From a bacterium (GTDB lineage: Bacteria > Desulfobacterota > GWC2-55-46 > S146-80 > JALXFI01), in the NCBI GenBank assembly GCA_027069035.1, contig JALXFI010000245.1, positions 1-5,546 of the forward strand: 5,546 nt of DNA, given 5' to 3'. Below, piece by piece: positions 1 to 5,546 of the stretch (position 1 is the first letter of the stretch; every line of letters starts with the position of its first letter). Under the pieces are notes generated by a model, which had not been told where the DNA came from, did no database searches, and saw only the letters and a list, made by a program, of their open reading frames with translations. Both the position numbers and the translations under genes were made by a program.

Positions 1-381
1 ATGCCGCCCTACATGGAAGGCCTTGTATGACCTTTGACGATTTAACATCTTATTTCTTAAACCATCAAAAATATCAGGCCATGCCCGTGCACCTCTATCC
101 AGATTATTCTTAAGTACTCTATAAAAAAACTCATCAAGCCTTTTGCACTCCCACCAGCCCTCCATATAAGATTCACCAAGGCCAAGGGAGCCGGATGTAA
201 GCGCCCTTCTAAAGAACCTTTCATCATTGACCTTTATGTCCCATGGATGTTGTCCGTCTGTTCCAATACCTGCATACGATAAAAGTCCCTCAACACTTTT
301 ACGTATTTTTTTCTTTATATGGCCATAACCTAAGCTTGACGCAACATTCCTGTTTCGGCCTTCTAATACGGTCCTGAGCAT
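1..381 (-). CDS. cfa: Cyclopropane-fatty-acyl-phospholipid synthase, N-terminal part (runs off left edge)
   Basis: Enzymes of this family use S-adenosylmethionine to add a methylene bridge across the double bond of unsaturated acyl chains in membrane phospholipids, working at the inner face of the membrane. Only 127 codons are visible, from the ATG at 379-381 to the window edge. Residues 64-80 read GSLGLGESYMEGWWECK and are followed by RLDEFF, almost identical to the N-terminal domain of E. coli Cfa. The preceding segment (LLSYAGI, then DIKVND and RFF) also lines up with it. The last residues, HVGRH, match the point just before the E. coli HYDLGN motif, so the whole SAM-binding catalytic domain lies outside the window and catalytic residues cannot be checked. 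This ATG is the only in-frame ATG before residue 73. Two in-frame TTG codons just upstream (391-396) lack a ribosome site, and a TAA follows at 406-408. The ATG itself has only a weak GAGA-like site. The N-terminus is about 10 residues longer than in E. coli. The gene has its own promoter, so it is probably not part of the mob operon. Confidence 0.93.
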   Translation of the reverse strand, partial: MLRTVLEGRNRNVASSLGYGHIKKKIRKSVEGLLSYAGIGTDGQHPWDIKVNDERFFRRALTSGSLGLGESYMEGWWECKRLDEFFYRVLKNNLDRGARAWPDIFDGLRNKMLNRQRSYKAFHVGRH

Positions 382-554
382 GGTCTCTATCAACAAAGAT
401 AAGGATTAAACGATATTATAACTATAATAGATTTAAAAGAAATGTCAACAGAATGCTAAAAAACAGATTTAGGTTTTCGGATAAATCGGCAAGATGTCTG
501 AATTGCAAGGTCGCAGGCGGTTTTTCTTTCGAAACGTATATAAACGTTCAATAA
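382..554 (-). other. Non-coding gap between mobA and cfa
   Basis: This 173-base gap holds the cfa promoter and leader (about 382-448). The remainder has no convincing gene. Just beyond the mobA stop is a short inverted repeat, AACGT (533-537) and ACGTT (544-548) with a 6-base loop, but no T-tract follows on the minus strand, so it is not called a terminator. A second weak AT-only stem (CTAAA / TTTAG on the minus strand) also lacks a T-tract. Either the mob operon reads through into cfa, or termination here is Rho-dependent. Confidence 0.6.
421..448 (-). promoter_or_regulatory. Predicted sigma70-type promoter for cfa
   Basis: On the minus strand a perfect -35 box TTGACA (443-448) is followed by a 16-base, AT-rich spacer and a -10 box TATAGT (421-426; five of six consensus bases). 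Transcription would start near 414, giving a leader of about 33 bases before the cfa ATG. A TATAAT at 415-420 also exists but has no -35 box at a suitable distance. The spacing and the position just before a gene support the call. The sigma factor is inferred; E. coli cfa also has a sigmaS-dependent promoter, which cannot be judged here. Confidence 0.7.
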
Positions 555-1172
555 TTATAGAGATGCCTTTCTCCTCTTCTCCAATGCCATGGCCTTTGCC
601 ATGTCACTCTTTGTGTTGACATTTGCTTTAAACAGAAGGTCAGGGTCGTAACGCCTTAAAATATCTTCATCAACCGTCTTTATCTTAAGTTGTTTAAAGG
701 TGTCAATTATCTTCAAATTATTATTTTTTATAGATCTTTCAATGCATTTAACACATCTCGCTGAATACACGGCATGGATGGGCTCATAATGTCCATCGAC
801 CTTGGGAACCAGAATATCATAATTCCCCTCCAGGCTGATCATATACTGTATCAATTCCTTATTCAAAAAAGGCATATCGCAGCCTGCGACAAAACTATAG
901 GGATGATTTGAGTGTATAAGACCGGAGTATATGCCAACAAGGCTCCCCTTTACATCCATCACATCGGAAACAACCCTTACCCCAAGACCCTCATAGGCGA
1001 CAATGTTGTTGGAGACTATTATAACTTCTGTAAATATCTCTTTAAAAAGGGTGACGACCCTTTCGATAAGGGTCTCCCCTCCAACCTTGATGAATGCCTT
1101 ATCGGAACCCATCCTTTTGCTTTCACCGCCGCTTAGTATAATACCGGTCATAAACACAGGGACAACCCCCAT
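555..1172 (-). CDS. mobA: Molybdenum cofactor guanylyltransferase MobA
   Basis: MobA transfers GMP from GTP to Mo-molybdopterin in the cytoplasm, producing the guanine dinucleotide (MGD) form of the cofactor used by DMSO-reductase-family enzymes such as formate dehydrogenases and nitrate reductases. The 205-residue length is normal for the family. Visible signatures are the nucleotide-binding loop LSGGESKRMGSDKA (13-26), GCDMPF (97-102) with the metal-binding Asp99, EPIHAVYS (130-137), and NVNT (184-187) near the C-terminus. The usual GPLAGI motif reads GSLVGI (76-81), a mild deviation. The ATG at 1170-1172 is preferred because AGGG lies 4 bases upstream (1177-1180). An internal ATG at 1149-1151 (Met8), directly before the conserved core, is a possible alternative. 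The gene starts 14 bases after the mobB stop, so the two are almost certainly cotranscribed. It ends with TAA at 555-557, and no clear terminator follows. Confidence 0.95.
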   Translation of the reverse strand: MGVVPVFMTGIILSGGESKRMGSDKAFIKVGGETLIERVVTLFKEIFTEVIIVSNNIVAYEGLGVRVVSDVMDVKGSLVGIYSGLIHSNHPYSFVAGCDMPFLNKELIQYMISLEGNYDILVPKVDGHYEPIHAVYSARCVKCIERSIKNNNLKIIDTFKQLKIKTVDEDILRRYDPDLLFKANVNTKSDMAKAMALEKRRKASL

Positions 1173-1186
1173 ATTTCCCTAAAAAT

Positions 1187-1837
1187 TTAAGTTATCTTTA
1201 TCTCTATTTTTACAGGCTCTTTACATCCTTTGAGCGAGTTTATCATGCCCTTTATCGAACCGCCAAGAAAATCCCTTATAAACGGCTTAAGCGGGACCCA
1301 TCTGTCATTTACCATCAAAACTACGGATATTTCATCATCTCTTGTTTTTTTTATGAAAGACTCTTCAATAAGGTCTGCGATACCATCTGCGTCGTTGATG
1401 TCATAGACAGGGCAATTAATATCTATCTTGGCATCGGTTGCCACTGCTATGAGTTGTTCGTCATCCTTGCATATTAATTCAGTGTTTTTTTTCTTTCTTA
1501 AAACCTCTATCTTGGGGTTTTTTGACTGTTTATAGCCCTCAGCCATAACAATATCGACATCTTTCAAGTACTCAAACCTTATCTGATCAAGCTCAAGTTC
1601 TTTATCAACATCCCTTATAACTGCGGTCTTTTGGGAAGATGACACAACGACCGTTTTCGCCCCTGCTTTTTTATGACGCCAACTGTCTTTACCTTCCTTG
1701 TCTATGTCAAAGCCATGCACATCGTGTTTTATAGTCCCAACCCTGTAACCCCTTTTGGTCATTTTGGATATGATCTTCTCCAGCAACGTTGTCTTGCCGC
1801 TGTTTGATCTCCCAATAAAACACACTATAGGAACCAT
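1187..1837 (-). CDS. mobB: Molybdopterin-guanine dinucleotide biosynthesis protein MobB with C-terminal extension
   Basis: MobB is a small P-loop GTPase that assists MobA in forming the guanine dinucleotide cofactor; in E. coli it is not essential. Residues 9-17 (GRSNSGKTT) are the Walker A loop. TIKHD (35-39) with GFDIDKEGKDSWRHKKAGA (42-60) is the typical MobB stretch after it, AEGYK (99-103) and PKIEV (108-112) are the next conserved patches, and ATD (133-135) lies in a later strand. The MobB domain accounts for about residues 1-165. Residues 168-216 form an extra segment (WVPLKPFIRDFLGG, then GMINSLKG and a basic tail) absent from E. coli MobB; I recall similar tails in some anaerobe MobB proteins, but their role is unknown to me. 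The start is well fixed: AGGAGG at 1846-1851 lies 8 bases before the ATG and directly abuts the stop of the upstream phosphoribosyltransferase gene. mobA follows after 14 bases. Confidence 0.94.
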   Translation of the reverse strand: MVPIVCFIGRSNSGKTTLLEKIISKMTKRGYRVGTIKHDVHGFDIDKEGKDSWRHKKAGAKTVVVSSSQKTAVIRDVDKELELDQIRFEYLKDVDIVMAEGYKQSKNPKIEVLRKKKNTELICKDDEQLIAVATDAKIDINCPVYDINDADGIADLIEESFIKKTRDDEISVVLMVNDRWVPLKPFIRDFLGGSIKGMINSLKGCKEPVKIEIKIT

Positions 1838-1845
1838 ATATTAAC

Positions 1846-1851
1846 CCTCCT
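1846..1851 (-). promoter_or_regulatory. Strong Shine-Dalgarno site of mobB
   Basis: A perfect AGGAGG on the minus strand lies 8 bases before the mobB ATG and immediately after the TAA of the upstream gene. Ribosomes terminating there would stand on the mobB initiation site, which suggests efficient or coupled translation. It is the best ribosome site in the window. Confidence 0.85.
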
Positions 1852-2541
1852 TTAAGATTTTTGACAGAATGACAGGATTGATGCTATTTCTTCCTCTTTT
1901 AAGTCCAAGTCATGCCAGTTTTCGTATGCATCGGCTACTACAAAGGGAAGCTTACTGCGCACATTGAGACATAAAAGCTCATCTACATACGGAAGGATAA
2001 AATCCACAGTACGATTATAAGCAGTAGGCACAGCGGCAATTATCTTCAACGGTTTCTGTTTTTTTATGAACTCTATGACTGTAAGCATCGTAAAACCGGA
2101 TGCAAGACCATCATCTGATATTATAACTGTTTTGTCCTTTATTAAAGGGTATGAACTTCCCTTTTTAAAAAGACGTTTTCTTTTTTTAACGATTGCCATC
2201 GTCTTTTCTATCTCAAGTTCAATCTCTTCAAGGGTAAGGCTTAGCTGGATAAGTATCTCCTTGTTCAGTAAAACCGTTCCGTCAGGACCAACGGCGCCAA
2301 ACCCTGCCTCCGGTATATGCGGAATCAGTATCTTCCTTGCAATGAGTATGTGAAGTTTAAGATCAAGTATGGCGGCAATCTCAACACCTATGGGAACACC
2401 GCCTAAAGGAATGGAAAAGACCAGAGTATCCTTGTCTTTATAGCCTAAAAGTTTTTTTCCGAGAAGGACCCCTGCTTCCTTTCTGTCTTCGAATACATGG
2501 AGCCTATCTCTTAGAGAGATGTCTTCAAACAGTTGCGGCAT
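1852..2541 (-). CDS. Predicted phosphoribosyltransferase (COG1926-like, type I PRTase fold)
   Basis: This 229-residue protein has the marks of a stand-alone PRPP-dependent phosphoribosyltransferase family whose substrate is generally unassigned. Seen in the sequence: an N-terminal FEDRKEAG (17-24), PLGGVP (45-50), ARK (68-70), GFGAV (80-84), and the PRPP-binding loop VIISDDGLASGFTM (139-152) with the acidic pair Asp143-Asp144. The loop has Ser-Gly-Phe where many relatives have Thr-Gly-Ala. The C-terminal ADAYENW patch (203-209) corresponds to the region where relatives carry aromatic residues. It is probably cytoplasmic; I see no signal peptide or membrane segment. The ATG at 2539-2541 is chosen. 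A TTG directly before it (2542-2544) is a possible start one codon longer, and AGGA at 2550-2553 could serve either (5 bases to TTG, 8 to ATG). The start lies 17 bases inside the end of the GH13 gene, which implies translational coupling. mobB follows after 14 bases. The true substrate cannot be inferred. Confidence 0.82.
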   Translation of the reverse strand: MPQLFEDISLRDRLHVFEDRKEAGVLLGKKLLGYKDKDTLVFSIPLGGVPIGVEIAAILDLKLHILIARKILIPHIPEAGFGAVGPDGTVLLNKEILIQLSLTLEEIELEIEKTMAIVKKRKRLFKKGSSYPLIKDKTVIISDDGLASGFTMLTVIEFIKKQKPLKIIAAVPTAYNRTVDFILPYVDELLCLNVRSKLPFVVADAYENWHDLDLKEEEIASILSFCQKS

Positions 2542-5500
2542 CAAATTTATCCTGCTCTTCTTTTAATTTATCGATAAGTTTTTCCACCCTGTATTCAGAG
2601 ACCTTCTCGGCTTTCATTAATCTTTCTATAAGACCAAAACAGCAAAGTATACGCTCCCTTTTTTCAAGTGAAGTCTTTATATTATCGGATAATATACTGA
2701 TAACCGCAATAAAAAACATCCACCATAGAATCTCCTCAAATGACTCGTGATTAAACCAGAGCACATCTTTGTAACGGTTTATCTGTAAAAATTTTTGGAT
2801 TTCATTGTCTTTAAGCCAGGAACTTAATATATGATATGCCCCCATATCACCGGCAGACGCCGCTTCAAACCATAGTTGATGGGCAGTAAGTATCTTGATA
2901 ATATCCACACACCGCCAGGCCTGAGTCTTGTTTATGCCTGAATCCACAAAGATATCTGCAAGTATTCTGTTTAAATGCCACTCATCGATCCAGCTTCGGC
3001 TTCTTTCATGAAACTCGGTATCACCCGCAATCTTCCCAAGCAAATGGATAAAGAGCCACCCCATAACAGAGCCCCACATGGGAAGGTCGTCAACTTTACC
3101 TTTTTGCATGTATTTAATGATTTCATTGTGTTTTTCCACATTCTTCAGATCAAGTCTATCCATTGTATCCGACAGATTAAGTATAGTTTCCAGTTTAGCA
3201 TTAATACCATTGGCAACACCCAAAGCATCACCTGTAAAACCTGCAAACTGCTTTATCCTATCTGCCAATAAAAGAGTTTTGTCTTCAATTCTGCCCAAGA
3301 TGTCTTTATCCAGCGATCTTTTTAGGTCACGAGTTTCGGTAAACATAATAAGGTTCAATATATCCCTGTTTACCAATTCCTTAAAGGCGTAGTGCACAGG
3401 CTGCAAAAAGACCTCTTTTAAGGCTTTATCAATACTCGGCACCCCCCGACCGTTCAGGTAATCTGTAAGAAGACGATATTGATGAAGTTTATTGTCATGG
3501 ACTTCGTAAAAATCAAGGAAGACATGGCACTTATACGCTCCTAAATCGACATACAGACCTTTATCAAACATCTCTTCAGAGCTTCTGATGTACTCAAGTC
3601 CGTTTGAATAATCACGGAATATGCAAAAGCATTCATTACTGTTACTAAGCCCAAGACCTTCGCCAAGGTTTTTCTGTACAAGTTTATTTCCGGTATCCGA
3701 TTTTACCAGATATCCAACCGATGTCCTTATCCATCCCTTAACATTCGCATACTTGTTGTGATATACGATCAGCGCTTTTTCTTCACCACAACTATTTGAG
3801 AATGCAAAGACATCTTCATTGACATATCCGTCCGGAGTAAAGAAGTCATATAAGAGAAAATTCTTTACGTCACTGAATATATGGCGGCGGTGAAGGAGGG
3901 GGAATATCTCTTCTTCATGGCGGTGTATAAAAAAATCATCGGGTTCTTCGTCGTAGTAAGCGCGTCTATATTCCATCCCATACCTCTCGCTAAGGCCTTC
4001 AATCTGGCCGTGTCCAAACATTGGAAGCCCCGGCATGGTCGCCATCAATGTGCATATGCCAAAATACTTATCACCTTTGCCGAATTGAGCCACTGCCGTC
4101 TCCTCATCGGGGTTATTCATAAAGTTTACAAAACGCTTCAGTATCTCAGGGTCAAACTCGAGAGTATTCTTCATAACCGACCGGTAATTTGCATTCTCCT
4201 CATTTTTAAGCATATTCATAAATGCGCTGTTATAGACACGATGCATCCCGAGCGTGCGGACAAAATATCCTTCCATCAGCCAGAAGGCCTCTGCAAGCAA
4301 AAGTGTATCCGGCACCTCTTTTGCCACCCTGTCCACCACCTCCCGCCAGAATTCTTTAGGCATAAGATTATCGAAGTCTTTTTTGCTCATGCCGTGTTCG
4401 GCACGCGAAGGTATGGCGCCCCCTGTGCCCGGTTCAGGAAACCATAATCTCTGGTAGTGTTTTTTTGCAAGGGTCATGGCGGCATCAAAGCGTATAATGG
4501 GAAACCGGCGCGCAACATGAAGTATAGTCTGAATAACGGCCTCGCGGACTTCCGGATTAAGATAGTTTAACTGCGCAGTATCATTCCATGGCATATGTGT
4601 CCCGTCATTTCCATGATAGATGTATTTCACATCTCCTGTATAATGGTCCAACCTCTTAAAGACCACGGCGGCATCACTCCGGTTGTAGTAACCGTCTTCT
4701 ATATATACACCGACACGTTCATCCTGAGAAAGGTCTTGACCATTAAAGTTGTAAGACGGAAAAGGACTGTTTTCCGATGAAATAAACCAGTCGGGGTGTT
4801 CTGTCACCCACCTTGAATCTATGCCGACATGATTCGGGACCATATCACTCGCAAGACGGATGCCTCGTTTCCATGCGCGTTGTTTAAGCTCTTCAAAGGC
4901 ATCCCTGCCACCGAGGTCCGATGCAATGGTATAATCATGGAGGGAATAGGCCGATGCCTCTGCCTCCGGGTTTCCGCATAATTGTTTTATCTTCTTTGAT
5001 GCCTGACTCCTCTCCCACAGACCGATCAACCAGAGACCTGAAAACCCCCACCTTGCCAAAATATCAAGTTCTTCATCAGGTATATCATTTAACAGTTTCA
5101 TACTCCGGTTATATTTCTTTGAAAGTTGATTCAGCCAAACATAAATATTTTTGGCCAAAAGCACAACCTTCGGCATCCAGTTGCTATCGGGACTAAAGTT
5201 TTCAGTCTCTGTTTCCATCCCTTTGAATTCATATACATAGCTTGGACCCGGACCGTGCTCTCTGAAATGTTCTTCCTCTCTTATAAGGTCAAGTGCGCTC
5301 AGCAGTCTGTATAGATGCTTATCAAGCATAAATCCCCATCTTCTTCTGATATATTCAAGCTGTCCTGAAAGCGAGTACGGGACTTCAATCGCAGGGCTTC
5401 TGAGCATGTCTATAATATTTTGATTGTCCGGTCCAAAAAAGGGCTGAGTGTCGAAAAAATCATGAAGGTCGGCAAATATATTTAAATAATCTGTATCATT

Positions 5501-5546
5501 TCCTATTTCGATATCGTTAAACAGCTCTGAGAAAGGAGAAAATGCC
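2525..5546 (-). CDS. Large GH13 alpha-amylase-family protein, N-terminus outside the window
   Basis: A putative glycoside hydrolase or transglycosidase of clan GH-H acting on alpha-glucans or related sugars; the exact reaction cannot be told. The first in-frame ATG (5405-5407) is not the start: 46 more codons without a stop continue to the right edge, encoding protein-like sequence (FADLHDFFDTQPFFG). Numbering from that Met, residues 1-105 plus those 46 form an N-terminal region, and the (beta/alpha)8 barrel spans about 105-505. Its motifs are HDY (157-159), region I DMVPNH (188-193), region II IRFDAA with Arg306 and nucleophile Asp308, and region III LLAEAFW with acid/base Glu373. Region IV is NNPDEET with Asp434, where the usual His-Asp is Pro-Asp. 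HGQIEG (466-471) follows. A loop domain B fits 194-282, and a beta-sandwich-like domain about 510-640. Residues about 650-960 form a helix-rich region I do not recognise, with a hydrophobic stretch at 893-906. No signal peptide can be assessed. The TGA stop (2525-2527) overlaps the next gene. Confidence 0.88.
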   Translation of the reverse strand, partial: AFSPFSELFNDIEIGNDTDYLNIFADLHDFFDTQPFFGPDNQNIIDMLRSPAIEVPYSLSGQLEYIRRRWGFMLDKHLYRLLSALDLIREEEHFREHGPGPSYVYEFKGMETETENFSPDSNWMPKVVLLAKNIYVWLNQLSKKYNRSMKLLNDIPDEELDILARWGFSGLWLIGLWERSQASKKIKQLCGNPEAEASAYSLHDYTIASDLGGRDAFEELKQRAWKRGIRLASDMVPNHVGIDSRWVTEHPDWFISSENSPFPSYNFNGQDLSQDERVGVYIEDGYYNRSDAAVVFKRLDHYTGDVKYIYHGNDGTHMPWNDTAQLNYLNPEVREAVIQTILHVARRFPIIRFDAAMTLAKKHYQRLWFPEPGTGGAIPSRAEHGMSKKDFDNLMPKEFWREVVDRVAKEVPDTLLLAEAFWLMEGYFVRTLGMHRVYNSAFMNMLKNEENANYRSVMKNTLEFDPEILKRFVNFMNNPDEETAVAQFGKGDKYFGICTLMATMPGLPMFGHGQIEGLSERYGMEYRRAYYDEEPDDFFIHRHEEEIFPLLHRRHIFSDVKNFLLYDFFTPDGYVNEDVFAFSNSCGEEKALIVYHNKYANVKGWIRTSVGYLVKSDTGNKLVQKNLGEGLGLSNSNECFCIFRDYSNGLEYIRSSEEMFDKGLYVDLGAYKCHVFLDFYEVHDNKLHQYRLLTDYLNGRGVPSIDKALKEVFLQPVHYAFKELVNRDILNLIMFTETRDLKRSLDKDILGRIEDKTLLLADRIKQFAGFTGDALGVANGINAKLETILNLSDTMDRLDLKNVEKHNEIIKYMQKGKVDDLPMWGSVMGWLFIHLLGKIAGDTEFHERSRSWIDEWHLNRILADIFVDSGINKTQAWRCVDIIKILTAHQLWFEAASAGDMGAYHILSSWLKDNEIQKFLQINRYKDVLWFNHESFEEILWWMFFIAVISILSDNIKTSLEKRERILCCFGLIERLMKAEKVSEYRVEKLIDKLKEEQDKFDAATV

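Noticed and set aside
415..420. Perfect TATAAT on the minus strand as an alternative -10 box
   Set aside because: It sits 22 bases from the TTGACA and has no other acceptable -35 box, so TATAGT at 421-426 with a 16-base spacer fits better.
511..530. GC-rich stretch followed by a T-run on the plus strand, resembling a terminator
   Set aside because: No self-complementary stem can be formed before the T-run, and no plus-strand gene ends there.
533..548. Possible terminator hairpin after mobA (AACGT / ACGTT)
   Set aside because: The stem is only 5 bp, and on the minus strand it is followed by an A-rich rather than a T-rich run, so it does not fit an intrinsic terminator.
912..1136. Plus-strand open frame opposite mobA
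   Set aside because: Antisense to the conserved N-terminal part of MobA, with no ribosome site and no recognisable protein sequence.
2066..2353. Plus-strand open frame with hydrophobic, Ser/Ile-rich sequence that could pass for a membrane protein
   Set aside because: It is the reverse reading of the phosphoribosyltransferase gene, including its PRPP loop. The hydrophobicity follows from Lys/Glu-rich codons on the opposite strand.
2975..3392. Two overlapping plus-strand frames
   Set aside because: Both are antisense to the C-terminal region of the GH13 protein, overlap each other in different frames and show no protein-like features.
3881..4447. A 188-codon open frame on the plus strand
   Set aside because: It lies antisense to the catalytic barrel of the GH13 gene, resembles no protein I know, and has low-complexity His/Cys-rich composition typical of a shadow frame. 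The minus-strand frame carries all GH13 motifs here.
4921..5314. Short plus-strand frames near the right end
   Set aside because: Antisense to the N-terminal part of the GH13 gene, without ribosome sites or recognisable sequence.

Overview
The window is a compact, moderately AT-rich stretch of bacterial chromosome in which every supportable gene lies on the minus strand, so transcription runs from right to left. I see no mobile element, CRISPR array, tRNA, rRNA or phage gene. The gene content is a Cfa-type lipid methyltransferase, the molybdenum-cofactor pair mobB/mobA, an orphan phosphoribosyltransferase and a very large GH13 amylase-like protein. This suits a Gram-negative, probably anaerobic bacterium that uses bis-MGD molybdoenzymes. 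The style of the MobA and MobB proteins suggests the Desulfobacterota / Nitrospirota neighbourhood, but that placement is a low-confidence impression.

Layout in transcription order. From the right edge to 2525 runs an N-terminally truncated GH13 glycosidase-like protein. Its frame is open to the last base of the window, so its true start lies outside. Its stop overlaps the start of a COG1926-type phosphoribosyltransferase (1852-2541). Fourteen bases later, behind a strong AGGAGG site, comes mobB (1187-1837), which carries a C-terminal extension. Another 14-base gap leads to mobA (555-1172). The overlap and the short gaps make these four genes look like one transcription unit. A 173-base non-coding gap follows. 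It holds a good sigma70-type promoter (421-448) that drives the last gene, cfa, of which only the first 127 codons (1-381) fall inside the window.

How the genes relate. MobA and MobB act together in the last step of bis-MGD cofactor synthesis: MobA transfers GMP onto molybdopterin, and MobB is a GTP-binding partner. The GH13 protein and the phosphoribosyltransferase have no known link to that step, so their tight coupling upstream of mobBA is the least explained aspect of the window. cfa appears to be a separately promoted neighbour.

Nothing here amounts to a clearly new system. The points most worth a second look are the GH13 protein (an altered fourth catalytic motif and a roughly 310-residue C-terminal region of unknown role), the unusual operon partners of mobBA, and the MobB extension.
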